A stretch of 64,000 bases of DNA from Ambrosia x helenae (taxonomy: Eukaryota > Streptophyta > Magnoliopsida > Asterales > Asteraceae): NCBI GenBank assembly GCA_030844895.1, contig CM061224.1:75090567-75154566 (forward strand), in the 5' to 3' direction. A model generated the notes under the pieces. It was not told where the DNA came from and did not search any database. It saw nothing but the letters and a program-made list of their open reading frames with translations. The position numbers and the translations under genes were made by a program. Below, piece by piece: positions 1-11,171 of this stretch. How positions within the stretch are numbered: position 1 is the first letter of the stretch; every line of letters starts with the position of its first letter.

Positions 1-184
1 ACCCACATTTTCCTACCTTTACCTAAAGCCCAAAACCCATAAGTCCTTTTCATATATGTGTATTTTTATTAAGTTTGATTGTTATACAACTTTATATTAA
101 CGAGTTTCAGTTTTGGTCTTTGAGTGAATAATACTAGCACATCTTTTGCTAGTCCAGATATTATACTGAGAGGAGTGAAAATTG

Positions 185-701
185 TGTAGATACACGAAGT
201 GCGACTAGTGCTATTGAATTGCAAATTCTAATATGTATTGATGATTACGGACGGTCGAAGGTGGCAATCAGAAGGTCGAAGGTAGAATAGTTTGGTCGAA
301 GGAGGCTCTGGGAGGTCGAATGTAATTTTGTGTGTACATATGTCTTGGTTCGCCCATCTTGAATGGTCGAATCTGCACATTCGACCAAGTAAATTGGGCG
401 AATGTGCAGGTCTATATAAGGCTGAATCATTTTTTAATGTTTAACTTTTGGTCATTTTGTTTCCCTCTCAGAGTGTGTGTCTCCCTAGGGTTTTTGTCAA
501 GTCTGTAACTGATTTATATCATTGTAAACAAGCTTTTAAAGTGTTAATGATTATGTTTATGAATGAAATGAATATGTTTATGATGATTTGTATGTTTTGC
601 TAGTTTTATTATCATTTCGTGATCAATTCAGGGATTCCGCACCTGAATTGAACTTGTTTGATCATATTCTTTGTTTGAATAGCCGATCCTATACACATAC
701 A
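185..701 (+). repeat. 5' LTR of the outer Copia element
   Basis: The right edge is set by the primer binding site at 705 after the spacer aag, as in the inner element. The left edge is inferred: the sequence from 185 (tgtagatac...gcgactag) lines up with the start of the inner LTR read on its own strand (tgttgatgc...gcgactaa). The LTR starts TG and ends CA and is about 517 bp. There is no second copy to confirm the edges. It contains a strong hairpin (373-409), a TATA box just after it and several ggtcgaa/ttcgccc motifs. Confidence 0.75.
373..409 (+). promoter_or_regulatory. Hairpin in U3 directly upstream of a TATA box (413-419)
   Basis: The arms ctgcacattcg and cgaatgtgcag flank an accaagtaaattggg loop that can itself pair in part. 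The TATA sequence tatataa follows within 10 bases. The inner Copia LTR has the same order (hairpin, then TATA), so this looks like a conserved promoter layout. Function is inferred: a palindromic protein-binding site or an RNA structure. Confidence 0.7.
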
Positions 702-704
702 AAG

Positions 705-717
705 TGGTATCAGAGCC
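705..717 (+). promoter_or_regulatory. Primer binding site (initiator Met tRNA type)
   Basis: tggtatcagagcc matches the 3' end of plant initiator Met tRNA as used by most plant Copia and many Gypsy elements. It lies 3 bases after the inferred LTR end. Confidence 0.93.
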
Positions 718-1332
718 ATAAGGATCAAACAACCACGAATTGATAATATTTCAGTTGATTTGGACCCAATTTTGATCAAAACTTTTCTGTTTTTCATTGA
801 ACATTTGAATTTGGTGATAATTGATTGATTTGAACTTGTTTTCATGGATAAAATTCAAAATTCACTTTGTTAAACTTGTTCCAAATCCAATCCGAAGCAA
901 AACCTGCATAAGATCATCAAATTTCATCAACATTTGAAAATTTTGGATCAAAATAACTGATTTTTAAAGTATAACCGGTTTTCAAAATGAAAGGGTCGAA
1001 CCTAGGGAGATTTGGTCGAGAGTGGAGTTTTTAGGTCGAACCAGGGAGTTTTTGGTCGAACGTGGAGTGTTATTTGGTCGAACCTAGAAATTTTTAGTGT
1101 GTTGTTGTTCATTCGACCATCAGTTGTACATTCGACCAATCGGGCGGTCGAAAGTGAAAACGATTTGGTCGAAAGTGAAACGAGTTTGTTATTTTCTACA
1201 TTCGAACTTTTACAAACGGTCAAATCTGGAATAATTTCCACATTCGCCCACACGATCATAGTAAACGGTTCGAACGTAGAAACTGTTGTTAAAATTTTCT
1301 AATCATTTCGTGTTTTGTAATTTTTAGACGAT
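718..1332 (+). other. Leader between PBS and gag of the outer Copia, rich in ggtcgaa motifs
   Basis: No coding region. From about 990 to 1280 the sequence holds about ten copies of ggtcgaa-type motifs and their complements (ttcgacc, ttcgccc). The leader ends in a pyrimidine-rich stretch with an acceptor-like tttttag shortly before the gag ATG at 1333, comparable to the inner element. Confidence 0.7.
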
Positions 1333-4300
1333 ATGTGGAACTTTCCTACAACACCACGACCTAATACAACACCACAACAGCGAACAACTATGGATCCTTG
1401 GTCGGTAGCTGCTCAGAAGACTAGTCAACCATCTCAACCGATTAACTATTTGGCGATGACTAGTTCGATGCCCCAACAAGTTGCACAACCACAACCACAA
1501 CCTATGGCTGATTACTGGGGAGTTGCAGCAGCGGCGGTACACTCTCAGACTACTAATGCGATTTCGACACTTATTCATGACTTATCTTCGGGTAGTGGGA
1601 GTCGTCCACCAAAGTTGATGGAAATGGTGGACTACAACCAATGGAAGACCAAGTTCAACATTCATCTAGAGGGAATGGGATTAGAAGGAACAAAATCTTG
1701 GCAAATGATTGCTAAGGGGTATGTTGCTCTGGTTTTGGAGAACACTGGTAAGCCGATTCCATTAGAGAGTCTCGTTGAGGACGAGAAAAAGAAGTTTGCG
1801 GTGGAAAAGAATGCGTTTTCCCAACTGTCCCAGGCCATTAACACTGATCTGTTACATCAGTTTGGGTCATGCACCACTTCTAAACAATTATGGGATATGT
1901 TAAGGAATCGTCACGATGGGAATGAAAAGACGAGAAAGCTTAGAATGGAGGAGTTGAGGAAAGAGTTTGAGAAATTCAGTTATATGGGAAATGAGACGCT
2001 GAAGGAGTTGATTCCGAGGTATTGTCACTTATTGACCGAACTTTCAAGTTATGAGATCAATATACCGATGTCTGAGCTGGTGGACAAGTTTGCTGATGCA
2101 TTGCCACCATACTGGAATCAACACATTGAGGTCCTCAAGGAGAAAGATGCGTACCAATACTGGACCATCAATGAGTTTATCCAGAAGTTTGAAAACAAAG
2201 AGATGGAGGAAAAGAGGAAGGCGAAAAGAGCACAAGTTCCTCAGAATCCAGAGTTATACCATGGCGGTACATCTTCATCTCTAGCTAGGTCAAGTTCTAG
2301 TACTACTGTTTCTCCACACATTGCTTGTGTATCAAGTATTGTTGAACCAACCAAAACCCCCATAAACTATCATGCTCAGACTTCATCTTATACACCACCA
2401 TCCTACCCTACTACTTACATCCCACCATTCTCACCAATGCAACAAGCTGCATGCTATTCAGCATATTTAAACCAACCTCAACAACAATCCTATATTCCTC
2501 AAGTGAATCAAAGCCAAGTGCTCCCAAGTCAACCTAATCAGAGCCCAATTGTACTGGAAACCTCAAACTTGAACAATGTTACTGTTGAAGTTGCACAGCA
2601 ACATGTAGCCTTGGTTTCTGCTATGGTCGCTTCGTATAACGGGTTAGTCGCTAGTCAAATTGGTAATAATAATTTGACCAGTGAAGACTACGCGCAAATT
2701 GACAAAGAGGAGATGGAACTCATTGACATCTAGTGGGCGTTTGCTAGTGTCATGAGGTGAGCGACTGAGTTCATTGAGAAGACGGGCAGAACTGATCTTT
2801 CTACTTCTCCAAACACCACATATGGCTTCAACAAAGCCAAAGTGACATGTTTTAACTGTGGTGGGAAAGGTCACTTCAAGAGAGAATGAACACAGCCAGC
2901 ACAGCAGGGGAACAGGAATCCTTTCAACACCAACTACCAGAACCGTCAATCATATCAAAGCCAAAACAATTCCAATTTTCAACCACAAAATACTCACCAA
3001 AACCGCCAAAACACCTCACCAAACAATACTGTTAGAAAAACCACTACACAAAACCAGAACCAAAATCAAACACCACACAATCCAACCAGAACTATCATTC
3101 CTATTTCTACACCAAACAGCCAAACCCAATCAGATAACCAGAACCAGGCTTTGGTGATCCAGAAAGATGAGGGATTTGATTGGACTGGTATGCAACTCGG
3201 TGTTGAGGAGATTACTGCTAGTAATGTGGCGTGTGTTACCCAGAAGATGGATTTGGATGAGCCGGTGTCAGTTGAAGATGTTTTGGTGACTGAGAAGATG
3301 TCTGAGGTGAAGATTGAAGAGTTGAGTGAAGAAAGTGATGTTTGTGTTGAGAAGAAGTCGGGATTGATTCTTGACTCTGTTACCGATGTTCCCGAACAGT
3401 GTGATTTAGCTTATTCTGATACGGAGAGCGATTTTGATTCTAAAGCTAGTGTTAACTCACTAGATGAAGATATTGATCAACTTCTTGCCGAAGCTGATTT
3501 TCTGATGACGCGCAAATCATGCATAGTGGATGATGCTTTTACCAGAATCGACTATTCTAAATTTTTTGCTGGAAAGGAAGCACACTTTGCATTGATGACA
3601 ATGACAGAGCCTCCAAAACAGGTAAGTTCTGAATCTTCTTTAGATATGAATAGTGAGAGGTATTGTGGTGCATGCGATAGATTGACAGAGGATAATAAGC
3701 AACTTAGGGTTCAGCTTGAGAGTGCTAAGGTCAACTGTCAATCGTATCAAAAAGAAGCACGAGAATTCAATAAGGTGCTTGATGGTTACAAGAAAGACAT
3801 TTCAGATCATAAAAAGACTTTATCTTTGAAACAATTAGCCATTAACAATTATATCAATGAATTAGAAAATACAAAACTTGAAATGGCTACCATCAAGTGC
3901 TTTGCTGAGAAAGTCAACAAGAAGCTTGAAAGCTATAAGCACATTGCATATGTTGTTGACCATATTATTGAGGAGCCTTCACAGTCAAGTAGTGCAAACT
4001 ACAAAGCCGTCCCATCTCCAGTGTTGTTTGAAAATCATACTTGGCATTCAATAACACTGGAGAGTTCAGTTAAGTCTGACTCTACATTGGATGATGAGTC
4101 TAACACCTCCAGTGTGGGAGACCCTAATTCTGATGTTAGACCCATTTTAGGACTAAATGATGAAGGTGTGATTGCTTTAGCTGATGATTCCGACTCTGAG
4201 GATGACAAATCTGAGAAGGTGTGTGATATTCCTGCTGAAAATCACATTATTACCAATGAACCAGTGTCACCTTCTCAGATTATCCATCCAATGGCTAATG

Positions 4301-4679
4301 CTCATCGAGTGAATCAATCAGTTAAGCATGTTGACAAAAATGAACAATGTGACAAACCCGTCAAAATTTTCTATCGGATGGAAGGATCCGATAAGATAAT
4401 TTCTGATGAGGAATATCCAATCAAATTTGCCAACTATTCCAAGATTGAGAAAATTTGGCAAGAGAGTACCATTTGGTTCCCAAAGCATGAGCGAACAAAT
4501 GATGTACCTCCAGAGGTTTTAAAGAAAATTTATTTGGATGTTCCAAAAGAACCAAAGATTCATGTCACGGAGTTTATCAAGCCAAAGGAGAAGGCTTATA
4601 GTTTTCTTGAGCCGACTTACTCCAAGGACCCAGCTCCTGAGAGTCTAAGAAGAAGGTGTGTGGATGATCAATATCCTAT
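1333..4679 (+). pseudogene. gag: gag of the outer Copia, first part, three in-frame stops
   Basis: Starts at the ATG for MWNFPTT, matching MWRYQTT in the inner gag. The first 466 codons hold a retrotransposon gag region (RPPKLMEM... LWDMLRNRHDGN... VDKFADALPP). Against the inner copy, three codons have become stops in the same frame: 2731 (Q to TAG), 2758 (R to TGA) and 2887 (a zinc-knuckle cysteine to TGA, just after the CFNCGEKGHFKRE-type segment). The frame then stays open from 2890 to the insertion at 4679, with an acidic linker, a coiled-coil segment and a conserved block containing FYRMEGSDKII. It resumes at 20070. Nucleocapsid function is lost unless the stops are read through. Confidence 0.92.
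4675..4679. other. Target site duplication, left copy (cctat)
   Basis: The same 5 bases occur at 20070-20074 on the other side of the inner Copia element. This shows an integrase-mediated insertion and fixes the element ends. Confidence 0.97.
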
Positions 4680-5213
4680 TGTGAGCGTTGGAATTTATCT
4701 AAAACAGGATATTATGATCATACAAGTCACAAATCTAGGTGCGGAATCCCTAGATCTGAACAAATTGATAAGATGCTAATCACGACACAATCAAGATCAT
4801 TTTCAACTTCATTTTCATAGATTAACTTTCAATTAATAAGCAATTACAAAGTTTATGTTAATCTAGAAACACAAAGACACTTTCTCAAAACACTACTGAA
4901 CCTGCACAGAACCTGGACACAAAATGATAACACTCTTTTATAATCAAAAACTCAAAACCTATATATAATGTCTGCACATTCGCCCCTTTCTGTAGGTCGA
5001 ATGTGACAATTTCCACATTCGCCCACTTGCAGTGGTCGAATGTGGTCTTCTGTCCATGCCAAAACTTCATTCGTCCAGTTCCTTTCTACCTTCGCCCGTT
5101 CATCTTCACTTTCGCCCATATCTATCTTCATTCGCCCATATCTACACCTTCGGCTACCAACTAACATGTGTTAGTAATATCATATCCAATCCTTAGTCGC
5201 AAATGCATCAACA
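4680..5213 (-). repeat. 3' LTR of the inner Copia element
   Basis: 534 bp, running tgtgagcg...catcaaca on the plus strand (TG...CA ends). It matches 19536-20069 in length and, as far as I can see, base for base. It includes two hairpins (4975-5005 and 5013-5045) and a TATA-like tatatata just beside them. Confidence 0.97.
4975..5045 (-). promoter_or_regulatory. Twin hairpins in U3 beside the TATA box (duplicated at 19831-19901)
   Basis: Two successive inverted repeats, cacattcg...cgaatgtg (4975-5005) and ccacattcg...cgaatgtgg (5013-5045). On the element's strand they lie immediately upstream of a TATA-like sequence. Further half-copies (ttcgtcc, ttcgccc) continue to about 5150. Confidence 0.75.
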
Positions 5214-5226
5214 AACTCCCCCTCGA
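5214..5226 (-). promoter_or_regulatory. Polypurine tract of the inner Copia element
   Basis: On the minus strand the bases before the LTR read cgagggggagtt, a purine run touching the LTR start. The extra ORF stop codon (5227-5229) is directly upstream, so there is essentially no 3' spacer. Confidence 0.85.
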
Positions 5227-8200
5227 CTATTGATTGGATAGTCTTCTTTGATAATCCATCGTCCTGTTCATCAGCTTTATTATGAGCTGCTTCTTTTGTT
5301 CATCAGTCATTGGCGGCTCGAATGTTTTCTTCACAGGCTTTGAAACATTGGCGATCTTCACAGTCTTGCCAAGTTTACCCTCCAAGTTGCTTCCAGCGTT
5401 TATGTCATACGCAAAACAAACTCCCACAACTTGAGTGTACTTCCTCGCCTGAGCAAAGTCGTTCGGTTCATAGTAAATCGGATTAAAGAACAACATGATG
5501 ATGTCTTCAAAAGTGCAGTTTATCAGCCACATAGGATCAAATACATGAACATGCTTGTATTTGTCCTTTCCATCCCTCAACACAATCACTGCTTCTGCCT
5601 TCCTCCAATCGTAATACCAGAATATGAAATCAGCACTGAAATGCTGTGGCATTGGCATCAATGGTATCTTTCTCATCACATTTGGTGCTTTATATATCAA
5701 AGTCACACGCTTCATGTTGGTCTGAGGATCAATATCCCTATGCTGTTTTCTTCTGGGATATTGAGGCTGAAATCTCTTCCATCGTGTACGACTTTCCCAA
5801 ACCAACTTGTCTGCGCACCAACCAACATGCGATCCATTTACCTCGGCACCTGACATAGGAAACCTGCATAAATCTCTCACCGCCCAATACGGTAGAGTAA
5901 GCAAGTCACAGAATCTGTTAAAGTACAGAATTCCGGTTTCCCATTTCGCTGCAATGCACTTCAATCTGCCAAGATAAGTCCACCCAAGAGCTCTGCCTTT
6001 GAACTTGGCATTATGAAATCGATAAAAGTTACCTTGAGCTTCAGGTTTAGGTCGGTTCTCATCCATCTCCTTCAACTTCTTCAGATAATTCTTCAACTCA
6101 TCAGACTGGTTGGAAGAATCTTTCTTTTCATCACCAAACACCTTCTCAACAAACTCTTCGCTTCTTCTCTTCGCTTTCTGTTTCGCTGACTTGTTTGGTA
6201 TCTCAGTGAAGTCAGGAAATACTTCGTTTTCATCTTCTTTTCTAAAATACTGGGGAAATTCCTCATGAGTGATATCTTCAATCTCAACCTCATTGTTTTC
6301 TGGAGTTTGCACATCATCAGAATGATTTCCCATATCCTTTTCAGGAATATCAGGAATCGATTCATCCATCATGAACTCCTCAAACGTCTTACCTACCCTC
6401 TGTGCGAGACCATCTAATATTTCTTTCGCCACAGATGCAGGTAGTTCCCCTTCCTCAAGATCTGGATCTTCATATTCCAGCTCGTATCTCAGATCATCAG
6501 TCTGGAATATTTCAGTGAAGCATCCAGTGAACTCAATGGTCCACTCCCTCTTTTCCAACATGTTTTTGTATATCAGCTTAGCATCATCAGAAAGAGATCT
6601 CACCTTTTCGTTCCAAAAGATACTTTCATCTACATTCTCACCTTTCTTCTTGGAACTAGATTCTCCAGTATCTTTCTTCTTCTGTGATTTTCTCTTCTCA
6701 TAACTAAACTTAGAAGTATCATCTCCTCCTTCATGATCACTTCCACTACTAAGCTCATCATCCTTCTTTCCTGTACCCTCAGCACCATCATCATCATCAT
6801 TGTTGTCATCATCATCATCATTGTTGTCATCATCACTTTTATCCGAACCCTCATCATCCTCTTCATCATCATCATCTTCTTTCTCTGATTCAGAATACTC
6901 ATAGTCAATTTTCTGTTCATCATCTTCTTCATCTTCCTCACCCTCTTTCAATTGGGGTGCTCTGCTATACAATTCTTCAATCAAACCACACAAGCGTTTG
7001 TTTTCCTTCTTCAACTCTTTGTTATCCGCCTTGATTAGTTTGATCTTGTTCTTGTTTCTATCACATCTCCTCTCAAGCTTCTCATTCTTAGCTTCTAACA
7101 ACTGAATCTTTTCATTGATATCATCCTGATTCGCTTTTGAAGCAACTACAATCTGGAGCATCTTCTCCTCATTTTGCTTGAATTTAGTGATTTCGGCTTG
7201 TTGAGCAATCAGCATTTTCATCATATCCTCCATCTTCTTATTGACTTGTTTCATAACATCATCATCAACAGTCATTTTCTTTGACTTTGATCTGGAGGGC
7301 TCAACTTCAACAGCTTTCTCCTTTTGAGGCTTCCTGAACATATCGAGCACTTTATCCATATCGATATTAAACTGATCGATTGGTAAAGTCTCTGCCTCCT
7401 TTCCTTTCTTCTGCTTCTTAGCAACTGGCGAAGATAGCTTGGAAGGTGTTCCAGCATCAGGCAATCTCTTACCTTTCAACAACTGAGCCAACTCCTTCTC
7501 TCTCAGTTCTTTCACACTTGATTTCTTTGCCATCGTCTTTTGTTTCTTTGACTTCTTAGGCAAATTCACAACTACAGTGTCACCAACACTTAGTTCAGCC
7601 AAATCAACTCCCAAACCTTCATCTTCAACCGATTTCCTTCTCCTCTCAGACTCTTCTATCGACTGATTCAGTAATTCAGACTCACCAACCATAGTGGCCT
7701 TACGTTTGGTGGTCCTTACGTTCTCGTCATCTGAATCCCACTGTTCATCAACCTCAGTTTCCTCCGAATCCACAGACTCTTCATCCACCAAACCTGAACC
7801 TTTCTTTGCAGTCGATTTCTTTCTTGCAGCCTGTTGCTTTGTGCTCCCCTGATCAATAGCCTTTCCTTTGCCCTTCCCTTTGGCTCCAGGATTGACTACT
7901 TGACGCTTCCGTTTAGTGCTTGAATCAGCATACACTAAGGGATCGTCGTTATCTGAGTCACTATCATCATGTCGAGCTTTGTTCTTGCCTGGATCAGTGT
8001 AATCCGGACGAGCCAAAGCTCCAAACAATCTCCTGTTGGGTGGTTTCTCATTGTCAGCTACACCCTTATAACCTTTCATCCTCATCAAGGTTCTAATATT
8101 CATGTGATCTTGCCCTAGAATCATTGTCGGATCCTTCTTCAGCATTGGATACTTGTGGTCAAAGATCATCATTAGAAACCTTGGATACAACATAAACTTC

Positions 8201-8880
8201 TTGAACTTTATACCCCTCAGCATCTCCAACATGTGATCAAGTATCATCCCAGACACATTAAATGGTTTGTTAAGTGTCAACGCAACCATTAATGAGCTCA
8301 AACTCTTCCTCATCACGTCATAGCCACCACTAACACATCCAAAGACATGGATCAGAACGTGTGCAAAGTACTTGTACTGCACTCCCAGCTTCCCTTTATA
8401 CATCGATCCGTCAGTGATAGGACCTTTGTATTTCATCCTTAAGAAGCACGCCTTCTGTTCAGTCCACGACAATTCCCTGGGATCTTCTCTATCCTCGAAC
8501 TTAATCTGTAAAGCTTCCCGGATGTCGGCTTCAGTCAAGAACATGTCAATCTCCTGAATCTTGCTCTTGATAATGGTTTGATTATCCCAGTAGTCGTACT
8601 TAGCATTCTGGTAGAAATCTTCTATTATATCTTTGTAGATTATGGTTGGTGTGGCTAGAGCGTGTACAATCCTACTCCTCTTCAGAAAATCAATAATGCC
8701 AGTGAACTCTGTGTTCTTCTCCACATCTCCTAAATACGCGCAACAGTTGTGTGATCTTTCGAAAGACCAACTGCTCGGTGTAGATGTTTCAGCTGTGGGG
8801 ACTGGATCTTGAACAGCTATCTCTGCTGGAGTCTCAACATTTACTGCTGGAGCGTCAATATTCTCTGGTTGTTCAGCCAT
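5227..8880 (-). CDS. Extra ORF downstream of pol (position of the env-like ORF), 1217 aa, function unknown
   Basis: The open frame reaches 9015 on the minus strand, but the likely start is MAEQPEN at 8880: its ATG directly follows an acceptor-like tttttgtgtgcag, and no promoter-like context is seen upstream. Segments by residue: about 20-270, a conserved-looking domain (EADIREALQIKF, FGCVSGGYDVMRKS); about 290-540, charged with basic clusters (KRKRQ, KKSKKQK) resembling nuclear localisation signals; about 540-640, heptad-rich coiled coil; 643-700, a strongly acidic D/E/N run; about 945-1195, a C-terminal domain rich in W, Y and F (FHNAKFKGRALGWTYLGRLK, HVFDPMWLIN). I see no signal peptide, no transmembrane segment and no glycoprotein-like cysteine pattern. 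Sireviruses carry an ORF here called env-like by position; this one reads like a nuclear or chromatin-associated protein. Confidence 0.85.
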   Translation of the reverse strand: MAEQPENIDAPAVNVETPAEIAVQDPVPTAETSTPSSWSFERSHNCCAYLGDVEKNTEFTGIIDFLKRSRIVHALATPTIIYKDIIEDFYQNAKYDYWDNQTIIKSKIQEIDMFLTEADIREALQIKFEDREDPRELSWTEQKACFLRMKYKGPITDGSMYKGKLGVQYKYFAHVLIHVFGCVSGGYDVMRKSLSSLMVALTLNKPFNVSGMILDHMLEMLRGIKFKKFMLYPRFLMMIFDHKYPMLKKDPTMILGQDHMNIRTLMRMKGYKGVADNEKPPNRRLFGALARPDYTDPGKNKARHDDSDSDNDDPLVYADSSTKRKRQVVNPGAKGKGKGKAIDQGSTKQQAARKKSTAKKGSGLVDEESVDSEETEVDEQWDSDDENVRTTKRKATMVGESELLNQSIEESERRRKSVEDEGLGVDLAELSVGDTVVVNLPKKSKKQKTMAKKSSVKELREKELAQLLKGKRLPDAGTPSKLSSPVAKKQKKGKEAETLPIDQFNIDMDKVLDMFRKPQKEKAVEVEPSRSKSKKMTVDDDVMKQVNKKMEDMMKMLIAQQAEITKFKQNEEKMLQIVVASKANQDDINEKIQLLEAKNEKLERRCDRNKNKIKLIKADNKELKKENKRLCGLIEELYSRAPQLKEGEEDEEDDEQKIDYEYSESEKEDDDDEEDDEGSDKSDDDNNDDDDDNNDDDDGAEGTGKKDDELSSGSDHEGGDDTSKFSYEKRKSQKKKDTGESSSKKKGENVDESIFWNEKVRSLSDDAKLIYKNMLEKREWTIEFTGCFTEIFQTDDLRYELEYEDPDLEEGELPASVAKEILDGLAQRVGKTFEEFMMDESIPDIPEKDMGNHSDDVQTPENNEVEIEDITHEEFPQYFRKEDENEVFPDFTEIPNKSAKQKAKRRSEEFVEKVFGDEKKDSSNQSDELKNYLKKLKEMDENRPKPEAQGNFYRFHNAKFKGRALGWTYLGRLKCIAAKWETGILYFNRFCDLLTLPYWAVRDLCRFPMSGAEVNGSHVGWCADKLVWESRTRWKRFQPQYPRRKQHRDIDPQTNMKRVTLIYKAPNVMRKIPLMPMPQHFSADFIFWYYDWRKAEAVIVLRDGKDKYKHVHVFDPMWLINCTFEDIIMLFFNPIYYEPNDFAQARKYTQVVGVCFAYDINAGSNLEGKLGKTVKIANVSKPVKKTFEPPMTDEQKKQLIIKLMNRTMDYQRRLSNQ

Positions 8881-8955
8881 CTGCACACAAAAATCAGTAA
8901 AACGCGTCAAAACACAAAAACGACAAAAATAAAAATTTTGGTCAAAACACATCTG

Positions 8956-9119
8956 CACATTCGCCCCTTTTGAATTTGGCCGAATGTGAGATTTTGTGGT
9001 CGAAGGTGCAAACATCTGGACGAAAGTGAAACTGATCTAGATAAAATGTCACATTCGTCCGTTTTTGAGTACCTTCGCCCAAAAATTATCACCTTCGCCC
9101 GGTTTATGAACCGAAGGTG
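8956..9119 (-). repeat. Hairpin cluster of the TTCGNCC family (first group in the gap)
   Basis: Clear pairs: 8956-8988 (cacattcggcc-type stem) and 9090-9119 (caccttcg...cgaaggtg with an inner ggtt/aacc pair). Between them lie unpaired ggtcgaa, ttcgtcc and ttcgccc copies. The second stem has C-G where the first has A-T. Confidence 0.75.
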
Positions 9120-9599
9120 GAATCTGTTTACCCCAAAAATTTAAAAATTTGCCATTGTCGTATTTAACTTGTAATTTTGATTCAAATGAGTACTATCAGT
9201 GCCGACAAACACTCGTTTACAATCAATTTTAACAAAACATCAATTTACATTGGTTTTCACTTTGAATTAGGGTTCATCAAGTTCAAACGATCAAATCTGT
9301 TATCTAAATACGTAATAATCCTAATTCCTTCCATACTCTCCCCCTAAAACCTATGTTAATTGATCGGCAAACAAAATCATTTATCAATAATCATTAAAAA
9401 TCCCCAGATTGAAAACCCTAGGTCCGGTCCTTAAACAATCAAATCTGGTCTGTTATGTCGTCCAATACCTGTCAAATTAGACTTGAAATGATCAGGAATA
9501 GATGAGGAATACAAAGCACAAACGCAGAAAGTAAGATCAACAAGGTCTGGTTATGAGAGAAAATTTGAAAAAAATTGCAGAATGAGAACTCGAAGGTAA

Positions 9600-9870
9600 C
9601 TGGCATATATAAAGGATGCCACATTCGCCCGGTGGAAATGGACGAAAGTAGGTAAAAACCACCTTCGCCCCAACTTAATGGCACGAGAGTGAAAATTTTC
9701 CACCTTCGCCCCTAATTAAAGACCCGAAGGTGGAATGGGATACCCGGAAGTGGAAATCTCACCCGGAAGTGAAAATACCACCTTCGCCCAAATCTAAAAC
9801 GGTCGAACGTGATAGTTTTTCCACATTCGACCCAATTAAGGGGCGAATGTGAAATGGAAAAACTGAAAAT
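9600..9870 (-). repeat. Hairpin cluster of the TTCGNCC family (second group in the gap)
   Basis: 9700-9733 pairs ccaccttcg with cgaaggtgg, and 9822-9851 pairs cacattcg with cgaatgtg, each over a loop of about 14-16 bases. About eight more single copies of ttcgccc, ccgaagg or ggtcgaa fill the interval. Confidence 0.75.
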
Positions 9871-11171
9871 TTCGCCAAATCACGAATTCGAATCCCGTTC
9901 AACATTTTTCAATACGGTAAGCTTCCAAAACTCAAATTTTCATATTTTGAATGTTACAAAGACCAGATAGTGTTATCAAATCTCAGAAATCGACCATCAA
10001 GCATCCCCGGATATCAAAAAAATAAAGCAGAAATGCAAATCTTTTGGATTTTCTGAAATTTATATTAAAACACACCTAAAATCTTTTTGGATTTTGTAAC
10101 TTTTTGACAATAAAAGTAAAATGCAACAAAGTAAAATGCATTAAAGTAAATGAAAACAGTAAACATTTTGTGATTTCCGGTAAGAGGATCATATCAGTTT
10201 TCTGAGAAATCTGAACACAGCGTTGATCTGGTTCAATATTATCATTAGAAAACAATATGTGACACGGCAATTGCTGATATTGTTGTCCACATAAGCTCAC
10301 ATGCAGACAAATACGCAATGCTTTAAAATGATACGAATTAGATGTATTAGACTAACACATTGTGGTTCCCACACACACGACATACTCCCGTATCAAGAAG
10401 TAATCTGCACAAAGACTCATTGTAAAGCGTGATTATGCTTTCGTCGTCGGTAATTGTACAAGATATAATGCATAGAGGTATACAGGTCAGCAAATTAATG
10501 CAGCAAAGTAACATATGCACCATACCAGGTTGAGGACTGATATTAATCATGATTTGCATCAACGATCAATACGATATTATAGATAATCTTTGATCATCAT
10601 ATAACATGGAAAGTTCCTCAATTCGGTAACTTTAGGTTTTGGCATAAAGCTCTTTTATAAAGACATCCTGTCTGATCTAGGTCCGTAATGACTTACAGCA
10701 GAAGATCAGATAGGCTATCCCCAGACAACTAATAACATAACGACCCTAAACCTCCGAGTTTTGTACAAACACCCTATCAAACGAAATTACGGTACTAAGA
10801 CCATATGCCCATGAGGTGTTCATCCACAAACGCGTAGTTTGTTATGTTTGTATCACTAATGCACGCAATATAAAGTCTACGAAGCCTATCAGCATATCAC
10901 ACGTAATCAACATACGTCTCATTAAACTATGCAATTCTTTAGCCTGTGTCAGATCCCCACTGATGTACTATCATTTCCTCTTTTTATCCAGGAAATCATT
11001 TTGGGTTTTTCTAATTTTTTTTTTTTTTTTTTTTTTAGGTATTTTGAAAATTTTTCAATGTTTTTGGTTTTTCTGATAAAAAGACTCCCCCTAAAATAAA
11101 GAACATATTTTTGGGTTTTTAATTTTCTGAAAAACAAAACAAAAACAAAATTTGAAAGAAACAATCCACTT

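Noticed and set aside
6780..6950. Microsatellite causing a false acidic run in the extra ORF
   Set aside because: The cat/atc-rich stretch is simple in sequence but lies inside a long open frame with conserved-looking domains on both sides, so it is treated as coding.
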